Source: Adineta steineri (taxonomy: Eukaryota; Rotifera; Eurotatoria; Adinetida; Adinetidae). Taken from it: a stretch of DNA of 64,000 nt. Position 1 is the first letter of the stretch; each line of letters opens with the position of its first letter. Under the pieces are notes generated by a model. That model was not told the origin of the DNA and did no database searches. It worked only from the letters and a program-made list of their open reading frames with translations. Shown one piece after another: positions 46,265-57,336 of this stretch. The stretch spans positions 2,253-66,252 of the forward strand of contig CAJNOI010000120.1 in NCBI GenBank assembly GCA_905250115.1. The letters are read 5' to 3'. Position numbers and translations under genes: made by a program.

Positions 46265-47228
46265 AATATAAATAAATAAAAACTTTATTAATTGTTCAAT
46301 TATATATTTAAAAGAAAAAGCTGGAGGATTTAAAAATCTAAGTAGAAATGTTCTTAACCATATAAAAGAAGATAAAATTTATTAACATATTTTAATAAAC
46401 ATACAGAAAACAGCTTATCTCAAGTGTAATGAATTTTATAAAGCACCAATCTACAGATTTGTCGCATCTATTTGCTAGATTAATTTTGTATTCAATCTAA
46501 GAAATGAATATACATCGATGAAGTATATTACCATATTAAAATCATTTACTACTGTCGTTATTCATCTATCAGTTTAGAAGTCAAACTGCATAAAATCAAT
46601 CTTATAGTTTTTTGTCGATTAAATAAATTCTATTTTACAATTATCTATTGATGGTGTGTTAGGCATATTACATCTAGATAATGTTTGATCAAACATCGCT
46701 ATAAAGATTAAGTTGACGACACGTATCTACGTACAAATTAAGATAAAACAGAAACTATGAAGTGAATCGATATGACTACACTGTAATTATCATTGAAGAT
46801 CGTGGAATAAGACCCATTCGCCGAAATATATTCAATTTGAAAAAAAAACATTTTTTTTTCATGCAAACGGTTAGGAGTGATTAAAAATGTTTTTTTCTTT
46901 AAAAATGAAAAATACTCCACTTAATATTAAATGTAGGTAGTGTCATTGGAAAGAAATGAAAAAGAAAGTATTCAAGGTAAGTAAACAAAATTGTTTTTAC
47001 TGTCTACTTCAGTTAGAAATTTTATATAAACCAATACACATGAATGCAATTTTATGCATCAGAAAGAAAGAGGCAGAATCGCAAAATGCAGCATGTTAGT
47101 TAAAGTTATTGAGAAAAAAGGACGTTTTTAGTCCTTAATTCAATTTTTTTCTCAAAGTTCTTAGAATTGTCACTTAATGATCTATTTATATTTAGGAGTG
47201 GCTATAAAGTTTTACAACAAGTCGAATC
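46265..47228. other. AT-rich intergenic region
   Basis: Nothing coding is supported. The short segment 46515-46565 (tatattaccatattaaaatc) resembles 42665-42720, a shared dispersed fragment. Confidence 0.35.
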
Positions 47229-48776
47229 ATGAATCGTCCAACTACTGCTATGTCATCGGCTCGCAAATCAAATGTAAACGACGATGAGGATGCTGATGAA
47301 CTTTTTTATAAAACTTCACTACTTCTTGGTAAAAGTGCAAAACCACCAGAAAAATCTGAACGAGCTAGAACAGCAGTATCTCGATCGAAATCTGCTTTTG
47401 TTCCAAACATAATCAGATGTATTATAATTCCTTCTACATTGACAATTACAAATATACATATTGGAGATAAATTAACAACATTTCAAATGATTCCAAAATG
47501 GTTTGAGCCTGATGATCGTGAAGAAGCAATTAAAGATATTGTGTATCCAAACAATGTTTCTGACAAAGAACCATACGAAACAGTGGCACGCTTTCGAGCA
47601 GCAACTGATAAATCAACAAATTTCTATCAACAACCATTAGATGTAGGCGAACAATCCACGGAAACTCTTATACTTTCACTCAATGCATTTGCTAAACAAT
47701 TTGGTGGTGAATTAAGTTTTACAGACAAAAACTTATCATTTGAAGATAGCACTGAACAAATGGCTTGTGGTATAGCTAATATGGGCAGTGTTCATCTACT
47801 TGCTACTGATTCTTTGCCAACAGCTATATTTAATTTTAACGTTAGCTTTGACTACAACAGAGATCTCGCTCGATCACCGGACACAATGGCAAATTTCATT
47901 TTTAATTTTTCGACAGCTATCGCTAATGTATTAGGATGCCAAAATGATTATGTTCGTGTCTTTTCAGTAAGAAAGTCCAAGAATGATGCTGGTACTTCTG
48001 TAGTCAAATGCGGTTTAACTATACCAGATCCAAATGAAACAAAAAGATTAGCTCATGATTTACAGGTATAATATGATAGTTACATTCTTAATCATATATT
48101 CTATTACTTCTAGGGTATGCTTCAATATGGATTGAGAGGCGATAAAGTTCTTCGTTATATTAAACCGGCCCGTTATGACTATAAATGGCAATCAGTTTTA
48201 TCTTATTTACAATTGAAACCGAGTGATTTCGATCCACGGTATAATCTTGATTATGCCAAAGCTGGTATGCCAAGACAGCAAATGCGTGGTAATGAACCCT
48301 ATTTTTTGCCACTTGATTGGTATCGTCATGGACTTAATGTTACTGATAAATACGGAAGTGATAATGTATGGCTCGGTGCAACTAATGCTGCTGGTGAATG
48401 GCCTGTTGCTTTTCATGGTACTAATTCAGGTGCAGTTAGTAGTATAACTCAAAATGGCTTATCAGTTGGTGCTGCTAAAAGAGATCTTATGCAGGAAGAA
48501 GCTGTTCAACAATTAGGAGCGGCAGCAGAAGGAACAGGACTCTATCTAGCAACGTATTGTAACAATGGTTCTTATCCTCAATATACAGCACCGTTTACCG
48601 TAACAACAGGTGACATAACGGAAACCTTTTGTGTTGTTTTTCAATGTCGAGTACGACCAAATTCATATTCCATACACACTCGTTGTGTTATCGAGGGCAA
48701 TGCCTGGCGTGTTATTGATCCAACCGCAATTCGACCATATGGATTATTACTTAAAAAACACGAGGAAAATAAATAA
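47229..48776 (+). CDS. PARP-like ADP-ribosyltransferase-fold protein, two exons
   Basis: Exons 47229-48065 and 48114-48776 join in frame to 499 residues (CAG|GTATAA…TTCTAG|GGT). The first ~280 residues, starting MNRPTTAMSSARKS, contain no domain I recognise. The C-terminal half has PYFLPLDWYRHGLNV, then WPVAFHGTNSGAVSSITQNG LSVG and GTGLYLATYCNNG, followed by RCVIEGNAWRVIDP. The H-G-T plus G-x-Y-L-A layout resembles the His and Tyr of the H-Y-E PARP core. A third acidic residue is not certain (E of VIEGN is a candidate). It may use NAD+ or be a non-catalytic fold. There is no signal peptide, so probably intracellular. Confidence 0.6.
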
Positions 48777-49092
48777 GATAATACAGACTCAATAATTTTA
48801 GTGTTAAACAATTTTTTCATAATAAACATGATTATAAGATTTTCTTTGTATCAATACGAAGGTTTCATGGTATGGCTCGGGTAACAGAAAAGAGAGCCTC
48901 TGTTAATATTCCGAATGATCTCAATAAGACTATGTTGTATCATTACTCTTGAAAGGAAATAAACTACTAAAATCTTATTCCTGGATAGAAAACAGTACAT
49001 TCACTTTAAGATTATACATTTATTACGATATGATTAATAATAAATGAAGAAAAATAAGTGAAAAAGATGATTAATCATATTATTTGTCATTA

Positions 49093-50154
49093 TTATAGAT
49101 TATCAAAATATTGAAAACTCCATTGTCTACCAAAATAGATTGTTGTTACCAATGGATTTGAACCAGATGTTTTATTTATTTTCAATTTCATAATAATCTT
49201 TTTTCGTAACCAAAAGTCACCGTTATAAAATGTCTTAACTGCTTCTTGACTGACACCATCATCTAAATTGATAGTCAATTGTTTTAAATCAGGTAAACGA
49301 TTTTCAATTAACCATTGCCATGCACTAGCACCGATAGCTGCAGAGGAATGGTTAAGACGTCTGTCTGTATGAAGCCGGCGTAAACAAGGAAATATTGAAA
49401 ATATATTTTGTAGATGACCCATTTCACTAGGCTCATAGATATGTAGTTCACGAATATTTGGAATAACAATATCTGTTAAAGTAACTGATGCATAATAACT
49501 TTGAAGACATCGTAATGATCGAAGATTAGGTGTATTATTACGAAGAAAGCCAAGAAAATTTGATGTAAAATCACAATTATTTATTAAGAGGCGTCGAAGT
49601 TGCGGAAAAATAACTGAAACACTAGGAAAATCTATTCTGTGAGTAGCACACCATAATGATAGATTAACAAGTGAGGTAAATCGATGTCCATGCTCGACTA
49701 GTAATAAATGAATCATAGAATTACCATGCGACCGAGAATAATTCCATGGTTCGGTTACACTGAAACATTTGATTCGATTATGTTTAGGAAAATGTTGAAT
49801 TAATTTATATATATTGTCTTTATTCATATTTTTTAAACAAACTGAATGAAGATTTTCTTTTGGAGCAGTTAGAATTCGTTCATGAATATTAATATCATTA
49901 TGCAATGATAATATACGAATTTGTGATGGATTGAAAAATGATGCAAGTGTATTCCAGATAGTTGCATCATTTTTAGATGGATCGTAAAGAATATGTAAAT
50001 GAACTAATTGAAGAACAGTATTGATACGAGTGTTTAAGTCATAAAAAGATTGACATAAATCATATGCATCAAGATATTCAAAAATTTCCAGTAATACTTC
50101 GTTGCTGAGTGATTCCAAACAATTAAAAGTGGTAGAACTCATTGTGATCAGCAC
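49093..50154 (-). CDS. F-box domain protein, single exon
   Basis: 353 residues. The F-box is at ~13-58 (ESLSNEVLLEIFEYLDAYDL, then QSFYDLNTRINTVLQLVHLH). Leucine-rich segments follow, such as RIRCLSLHND-like IRILSLHND, LVNLSLWCATH, LRRLLINNCDF, LRSLRCLQSY and LKQLTINLDDG, typical of FBXL-type substrate-binding repeats. It is the same family as 1548-2510 and likely an SCF ubiquitin-ligase adaptor. The PARP-like gene converges on it from the left. Confidence 0.82.
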   Translation of the reverse strand: MLITMSSTTFNCLESLSNEVLLEIFEYLDAYDLCQSFYDLNTRINTVLQLVHLHILYDPSKNDATIWNTLASFFNPSQIRILSLHNDINIHERILTAPKENLHSVCLKNMNKDNIYKLIQHFPKHNRIKCFSVTEPWNYSRSHGNSMIHLLLVEHGHRFTSLVNLSLWCATHRIDFPSVSVIFPQLRRLLINNCDFTSNFLGFLRNNTPNLRSLRCLQSYYASVTLTDIVIPNIRELHIYEPSEMGHLQNIFSIFPCLRRLHTDRRLNHSSAAIGASAWQWLIENRLPDLKQLTINLDDGVSQEAVKTFYNGDFWLRKKIIMKLKINKTSGSNPLVTTIYFGRQWSFQYFDNL

Positions 50155-50439
50155 AGTTTTACATTATAAAAATTGTTTTTCTCGCTGTTATTTATATGAA
50201 GCAATTGTGAAAATTTACATCATCAAAATGTAAATTTCATAACAGAACAGAAAGAAATACGTCGTGTTGCATTCGATGATTCACAATGATATCATCCAAT
50301 AAATGTACGTTACTAAGTTTAACTTGATTGGTGTACATTAATATTAAAGAAAGATGTCTTTCTATTACATCTCTAAAAACAAACAAGAGTAAAAACAATG
50401 TGATGAAACAAAAAAACTATAATTTATAGAAATATATTA

Positions 50440-52059
50440 TCATTTTAGTTCTTGTTTTACTGTCCTTTTGGTATTATTGTTACGATGTTTTGTAATTTTT
50501 CCATTTCTCGATCGAAAATTATCGAACACATCTTCAATATCTTCTAGTAAAATTCCTTTTGTTTCTGGACATAAAAAATAAACGAATACAACACCTAAGC
50601 AACATAAAACACTAAAAAGATAAAAGACACCGTGTATTCCTAATGGTGCAATCAATTCTAATATATAGGACATGATAGTTCCCATGCACCAGTTGCTTGC
50701 AGTGGTTATTGAAATAGCTTTAGCTCTAACATTAAGAGGAAAAATTTCTGCTACATAAACCCAAACAACTGCTCCCCAAGATAGAGCATAAAATGCCACG
50801 AAAACACCTGTGAAGACAAGCATAAGTATACCAGAATGTGTCTTACAAATGACAGTTTCTTCTCTCATGACTGTGTGTACCTTGCAACCTTTAGCGAATA
50901 CAGTGGCTGCCACCAAATGACCTATAACCATACCTAAACCGAAAAAGATCAACAGTTTTCGGCGACCTAGTTTATCAATTAGAAACAAGGCTGGAATAGT
51001 ACTCAACAAATTGACACCAGACAGAATCAATAATGATATGATACCTTTACCAAGAACACTTTCGTAGATGATACCACCATATGTAAATATGGGATTAATA
51101 CCTGTTCCTTGATTTAAAAGATGTAAGCCTATACCAATTCCAAGCCTTTGCAGCATTTTTTTGGTTGTTAATAATTCTTTAGTTGAAATTTGATTACCAT
51201 CTTCATTGATAGCATCGGCAATAGCGTCTAATTCCGCTGTTATATCTGTTGTTTTACGGATACGTTGTAAACTTTTCCTCGCTGATTCTCGACCATTTGT
51301 CTTGAATAACCATCGAGGAGTTTCAGGACAAAAAAAGATACCAATCATAATAGTGATTGGAGCAATTAAAATAATTCCATTGGATAATCGCCAACCCCAT
51401 TGATGATTTTTTAATAGAAAATTAGCTACATTAGCAAGAAACAAACCAGTGACAATAGTCATTTGCATAAAACCAGAAAGCATACCACGCAAATGTGTTG
51501 GAGCTATTTCTGAAGCATATAATGGACATGCAAATGATGAACAGCCAACACCTGCCCCTTCAATAATGCGTCCAATAAGAATCAGAATCATTAAATTTTG
51601 CGAACCTCCTGGTGGAAAAATAACCATTGAAGTACCGATGAAAAAAAGAATTGAGGCGGTGAAAAGAATAGCTCGACGTCCGAATTTTTCGGCTACAAAT
51701 GAAGAAATAAATGCAGCACCACAAAAACATCCAACATTATAGAGCAATGTATAAAGTAGCAAAAATCGTCGATACTCAGACGGCAAAGCACCGACAGGAA
51801 GATCGCACACACTAGTATTTCCATATATACCAACACAGAAATCGTTTTTAAATGAACTCATCACTACAACACCTCCTGTGACACCTTGATCATAACCAAA
51901 AAACCATCCACCCAATGATGAAAAGGCGGCTAATAATACAGCGAAATACGGTTTTCCATATTGTACATTCCTATGTTTATGATAGTCAATCTCTTCTTCG
52001 GTTTCTACCAATCTTTTGCTTGTATCTTGGTCAGCTTCGCTTCCTTGTTCGATCGACAT
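50440..52059 (-). CDS. MFS sugar/H+ symporter of plant/fungal STP type
   Basis: 539 residues from the ATG at 52057-52059 (MSIEQGSEADQD). The frame upstream has no other ATG. Twelve helices can be traced. Family signatures are GYDQGVTGGV in TM1, FVAEKFGRRA (loop 2-3), GRIIEGAGVGCSSFACPLYA SEIAP (PESPR-like ETPRWLF follows), GTGINPIFTYGG in TM7, DKLGRRK, WVYVAEIFPLNVRAKA and CPETKG near the end. The GYDQGVTGGV form is typical of plant, algal and fungal hexose transporters, whereas animal GLUTs have GYNTGV. This makes horizontal origin plausible. It would import monosaccharides across the plasma membrane with protons. A single exon and divergent from the glycosyltransferase gene. Confidence 0.85.
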   Translation of the reverse strand: MSIEQGSEADQDTSKRLVETEEEIDYHKHRNVQYGKPYFAVLLAAFSSLGGWFFGYDQGVTGGVVVMSSFKNDFCVGIYGNTSVCDLPVGALPSEYRRFLLLYTLLYNVGCFCGAAFISSFVAEKFGRRAILFTASILFFIGTSMVIFPPGGSQNLMILILIGRIIEGAGVGCSSFACPLYASEIAPTHLRGMLSGFMQMTIVTGLFLANVANFLLKNHQWGWRLSNGIILIAPITIMIGIFFCPETPRWLFKTNGRESARKSLQRIRKTTDITAELDAIADAINEDGNQISTKELLTTKKMLQRLGIGIGLHLLNQGTGINPIFTYGGIIYESVLGKGIISLLILSGVNLLSTIPALFLIDKLGRRKLLIFFGLGMVIGHLVAATVFAKGCKVHTVMREETVICKTHSGILMLVFTGVFVAFYALSWGAVVWVYVAEIFPLNVRAKAISITTASNWCMGTIMSYILELIAPLGIHGVFYLFSVLCCLGVVFVYFLCPETKGILLEDIEDVFDNFRSRNGKITKHRNNNTKRTVKQELK

Positions 52060-53622
52060 TTTCTCTATGTTTGATGATTTACTGCAATGAAATAGTATAG
52101 ATTTTTCGATAACTGGCAGTGTAATGCTTCTATTCAAAACTATATTACATTATATTTCACTACAAAACCTTTCAACATGATAATAATACCGTAGTTTTAT
52201 CTCTCTTTTTTTTCTACGCATATATACAGACATAAAAGGTCTTATCTCTTTATGAAAGATCTTGTGAAGAAGGTCAAACAAATGTAAACTGTCAACAATC
52301 ACTTAAAGCGTTTGTATACATAATAGAATTTAGATGTACGAGATTTAATATTGTTTGACAATCAATTAGATTGAGTTATGTTGAATATTAATTTAAGTAA
52401 TTAATCCATTATAATATGAAGCATTCATTAGGATTTTGTTTGAAGAACATGTTGTGTTGATCAACAAATTATTTTTTTTTACAAAAGATAATCTATGAAA
52501 TTCTCTAGAAGGTCTAATACTTGTTCAGTCCAACAAAGATGATTTTTGTTTGGCCTTTTGAAAACATAAATCAAACAAAAACACATCCAAATACATGAAT
52601 TCAATATTCATCGTAGAACTAACGTTCAGATATATTTCATACTTTTGAGTAATGTATATGAATACAAAAAGAAATTTTGGAAAAGCTTTGATGGAATGAT
52701 CATTTGTGGATCTCGAGGAATAATCAAAGATGGGTGTCAGTACGGGTTTAAGTATAGTATGCTATACTTCGTGATTTTGATAGAAATCTTCATTTTAATT
52801 CGTGAAAATGAAATATATGAAAAATAATATTGATTTCACCATTACAAATGCCTTTTTTTGTATCAGAAATTGAGAATGAGTATAATAGACTTTTTAATGT
52901 CATAATAGTATTCATTTATACAATTGAAAGTAATAATATTCAACTATCTCTTCAAAATCCAAAAGAGGAAGCAATTGGGATATTTCTAAATTCATTGATC
53001 TTTATTTAATGTATACTTGATTTGTATGTAATAAAGAAATATACAGAAGATAATAATATGAGGGTGTGGGTGTTTAATTACTTTTTACGTTTACTAACAC
53101 CCACACGCACTCTCCACTATCATTGTTGATTATTGATCGAAATAAGTTTGCTGTTAACGTAGATATATATATACATTTTTAAACTTAAATGACTCATTTG
53201 ATAAAGAAAAATGTATTCTACGTCATTCATCATATTTACATGCTACACATTGATTGTGTTTTATATTTGTCATATCCTGATTATATTGTTGCTTTCTGAC
53301 TAATAATAGCATCGAAGATATTGAATGACTCATTTATGCAGCACACTTTGAGTGCGTGTTGAGTACTAAAATGACTCGCACCGATTCAAAACTTTATATG
53401 ACAGAACCGCATTCACGATGACTCATAGCACTTTTTTTCCTTTTCTTTTGATGTGACAATATGCGACAGATGCCATATTAGATAATATATTGCTTGTGAT
53501 GTGGTCGTTAGAAAAGAAAGAGAACAGTAAGGCAGAAAAGTTCGCGGTGATGAGTGATCGTATAAAAGAAGAGAACGATGGTGACAGCACATACGTTATT
53601 ATTCAGAAAGTAGATTCTATTT
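52060..53622. other. Divergent spacer between sugar transporter and glycosyltransferase
   Basis: An AT-rich region that should hold the promoters of both genes. It contains the hairpin at 53059-53113. ORFs such as 52645-52827 show no domain. Confidence 0.4.
53059..53113. repeat. Telomere-like hairpin element
   Basis: The left arm is TGAGGGTGTGGGTGTTTA and the right arm is CTAACACCCACACGCACTCT. The loop is 15-18 nt, a compact copy. Confidence 0.7.
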
Positions 53623-56600
53623 ATGGTTGATAAAAAAGGACAGATGGAAATTATGGAAGCACACAAAAAAGATTTAACGAATATTGATTTTAATAACGAT
53701 TGGAAATGTTATTGTCAACTTGCGAGTGAAGAAATCGATCAAGAAAGTATGGTTGCAGTTGTACATAATATAGTTACAGATCCCTGTTGGTCCTCAATAA
53801 ATTTACCACATATTAAGAAATTTGAAGAAATAAATTTACACAAATGGTGGTATTATAAAAAATTCGATTGGATATCTATCGACAATCAAATACAACAACA
53901 AATTCAACTTGTTTTTGGACCTAATAATAATCTAAATGACAGATCTGTTTCAACGAATATTACTGTCGTCATATGGCTCAATAATACAAAAATATTTTCT
54001 GGTTTATTTATGTCATTAACCAATCCTATTGAATTACCTTCAAAATTATTACATAATGAAAATATCCTGGTGATTTGCTGTTCAAATTCTATTCTTTCTC
54101 TTCATGCTCGTCTTATTTTACATGGTAAAATAATTTGTGCAACAGGACAAATAAATGTAAATGAAGAATTTGTAAACAAAAATAAAACTCAAGAACAAAA
54201 TAAAAATGAAGTTTTGGATTATACAATTAGTCTTGATGATACTAATGGACGTATTGATGTTTTATTTAAATCCACAAGAAAATACAAAGCATCTTTAAAA
54301 CCAATTCCATCATCACCAAAATTTGTTTCATATGATCAAAATGAAAAAAATATAGAAGAACTAAAAAGTGATCTTCTTATACCTCGTTTAGCTATTGTAA
54401 TACTCCTCGTTGGTACAAGAGGAGATGTGCAACCCTTTATTGCGTAAGTTAAGAAATATCTTTTTTAAAATTGAAAATATTCTATTTGATATTTGCTAGT
54501 CTCGGTCAAGCACTTCGAGCATATGGTCATCGTGTTCGATTAGCAACACATGAAACATTTCGATCATTTGTTCGTGGTAATGGTCTTGAATTTTATCCAT
54601 TAGCTGGTGATCCAGCTGATTTAATTTCATTTATGGTTAAAAATGCTGGTATTATTCCGTCAATGAGTAGTATTATCGCAGGAGATGTTGGCAAAAAACG
54701 TCGATCTCTAGCTGATATTCTTGCTTCTACATGGCAAGCATGCATAGCAAATGATGATGAAACAGATATGCCATTTACAGCTGAAGCTATTATTGCTAAT
54801 CCACCATCATTTGGTCATATTCATTGTGCAGAAAAATTACAAATTCCTTTACATATCATGTTTACTATGCCTTGGACAACAACAGCAGCATTTCCACATC
54901 CATGTTCGAACATTGATAATTCAACAGGATCAAGAAAAGTAATTAATCGATATTCGTACGATCTTATTGATACGCTGGTAAATTAAAATAAAGTTCGAAA
55001 TAAAACTAACTTTTCTCCAAAAATTATTCTTTTTCTAGACATGGACTGGTTTGCGGGATATAATTAATAATTTTCGTAAGAAAACATTAGGTCTTTCAAC
55101 TTTAAATACTAGTCAAGCAATAAATATGTTAAATGATGAACGTGTACCACATACTTATTGTTGGTCACCATCACTTGTTTCTAAACCTGATGATTGGGGA
55201 GCACACATCAATGTTTCTGGCTTTTTCTTTTTGGATCTTGGTACTGCTTATACGAATCCACCTCAGGATTTACTCGATTTTCTTCAGCTCAATGATAACA
55301 AATCAAAATTATCACCGCCAATTTATATCGGTTTTGGTTCTATTGCAGGACATGATTCTCGTCGTATTCTTAAAGTTATTATTGATGCTGTTAATTTGAC
55401 TGGATACCGAGTATTATTATCCGGTCTTGCTACTGATACAGATCATCTACCTTCGAATATATTTAAAATTGGAAATGTACCACATGATTGGCTTTTTCAA
55501 CATGGTGAGTAACGATTTTCTTCATGAGTTAATAGATTAAAAATATGCACATTCATCTCGGTTTCTTTTTTAGTATCAGCTGTATGTCATCATGGCGGCG
55601 CAGGTACAACTGCTGCCGGTCTACGTGCTGGTAAACCAACAATTATTGTACCATTTTTTGGCGATCAATTTTTTTGGGGTACTGTCATTGCTAAGTGTGG
55701 CGCTGGTCCTCAACCAGTTCCAGGAAAGTCAATTACTACAGATCAACTAATTCAAGCATTTCATTTTGTTCATAAACCAACGACATGCGTAGCTGCTGAA
55801 AGTCTTCGTGATTCTATTCTGAAAGAAGACGGATGTGCGGCAGCAGTACGTGCATTTCATTCTAATCTACCCTTGACACGTATGCACAGTGATTTGGAAC
55901 CAACATTTGCTGCCTGTTATCGTTCAGATAAATATAACATACAGATATCACGACCAGTAGCACAAGTATTAGTATCATCAAATATTCTAGAAGAAAGTCA
56001 ACTTCGTCCACATGTTACACGAGAATGGCATGTCAAACATGATAATCATACGCATATAATCATGCATGGTTTATGGGAACATTCTCATAAAGCTATTTCT
56101 ACAATGTTTGTTGATACTACAACAGAATTGAAGCGAACAAGTAGCATTCAAAACATAAACAAGAGAACAACACTTGGAGGTGCAGGAACTGTTGCTAAAG
56201 GTGTTGGCTTAGGTATAGGTCATTTAACAGTTGGATCCTTAGCATTATATGGTGAATTAACCGATATACTTGATCATCTACCTTATTTATATGATCCTTA
56301 TAGGTAAGATACTTTATATTTCTAATTATTTCTATATTATTTCATAGTAGTAATTCAAAATCACGCTCACGACCGATTATAATTGATTTTAAATCAGGTG
56401 CGAAGGCAGCTGGTTTAACCTTATGGACTGGTTGGAAAGAGGGTATTACGGGCATGATAACACATCCATGCGCTGGTTATAAACGACATGGTATACTTGG
56501 TGGTGCAGCAGGATCAGTAATAGCTTCAGTGAATATTTGGATGAAACCTGGTCTTAGTACTCTTTCATCTATTACTTGGTTAAGTCGAGGTGTTTATGCT

Positions 56601-56951
56601 AATGCAACAAATGTTTTAGATAATTATAAAAAGGAAGGTAGACGTCTATCACCTAACCTTTACAATGCCACTTCGTCGTTATCAACTGCAAATAATGAAG
56701 AAATACAGAATGCAAATGATAAAGAAGTTTCTTTAATTGCCAAAACTGCCGCAAACATTTCAGGCTTTGATCCAAAAATATGTCAGAATATTATTGATGA
56801 ATTTGAAAAAATCAAAGCAGAACACGAACAACATCTGAATTCTTTACGGAGAAAAAAGAAAAATCCAATATCGTTTCCTCGTACCATTAAAAATAAACGA
56901 TCTTCGTCAGTGGATAATCGTATCGATTTGTCACGAAAAGTCAAATATTGA
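53623..56951 (+). CDS. GT28/sterol-glucosyltransferase-like enzyme with N-terminal GH2-like sandwich
   Basis: Exons 53623-54443, 54500-54977, 55039-55504, 55574-56303 and 56348-56951 join to 3099 nt (1032 residues), all in frame. Residues ~1-260 look like the sugar-binding beta-sandwich of family 2 glycosidases (WSSINLPHIKKF, WWYYKKFDWIS, TVVIWLNNTKIFSGLF, ENILVICCSN). From ~265 comes a GT-B enzyme: LLVGTRGDVQPFIALGQALR, LAGDP, WSPSLVSKPDDWG, IYIGFGSIAG, then the donor site HHGGAGTTAAGLRAGKPTII and VPFFGDQFFWG. This matches UDP-glucose:sterol/lipid glucosyltransferases of fungi and plants. The C-terminus has GTVAKGVGLGIGHLTVGSLA and a second glycine-rich part, as in fungal homologs. The substrate is unknown; a lipid or sterol is likely. 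Hairpins flank the gene at 53059 and 57073. Confidence 0.85.
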
Positions 56952-57072
56952 GATTAATTATTTTTCTTTGTTTATCTAAGTCAAGACTGTTTTATATATT
57001 TTCAATTAAAATAAAGTTAATTAAATATTCATTGGAACATATTTTTTCGTTTCAAATGAAAGAGAAAAATGT

Positions 57073-57116
57073 TTGTGTGTGTGAGTATGACACGAATCTT
57101 CTGTCTATACCCACAT
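57073..57116. repeat. Telomere-like hairpin element (weak)
   Basis: The left arm is TGTGTGTGTGAGTATGACAC and the right arm is GTCTATACCCACATCTTT. Only partial pairing. Confidence 0.35.
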
Positions 57117-57336
57117 CTTTGGTTTATCGATTTACCTCCTGTAAAGTTTCATTTTCTTTCAATTTACTGAATTGAAATCTACAAAGAAGTTCAAAATTCA
57201 TGCAACGAGTCAATGGGATAAGGATGTGAGTTACTGTATAATTAAGATACATCCATCTCGAACAGAAATATTGTAAATAAAACGTTACGAGGAAATAATT
57301 CGGGTATTTACGACAGAGTCCAAAAGAAAGATATAT

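Noticed and set aside
51206..51742. Plus-strand open frames within the sugar transporter
   Set aside because: They are antisense shadows of a well-supported transporter.
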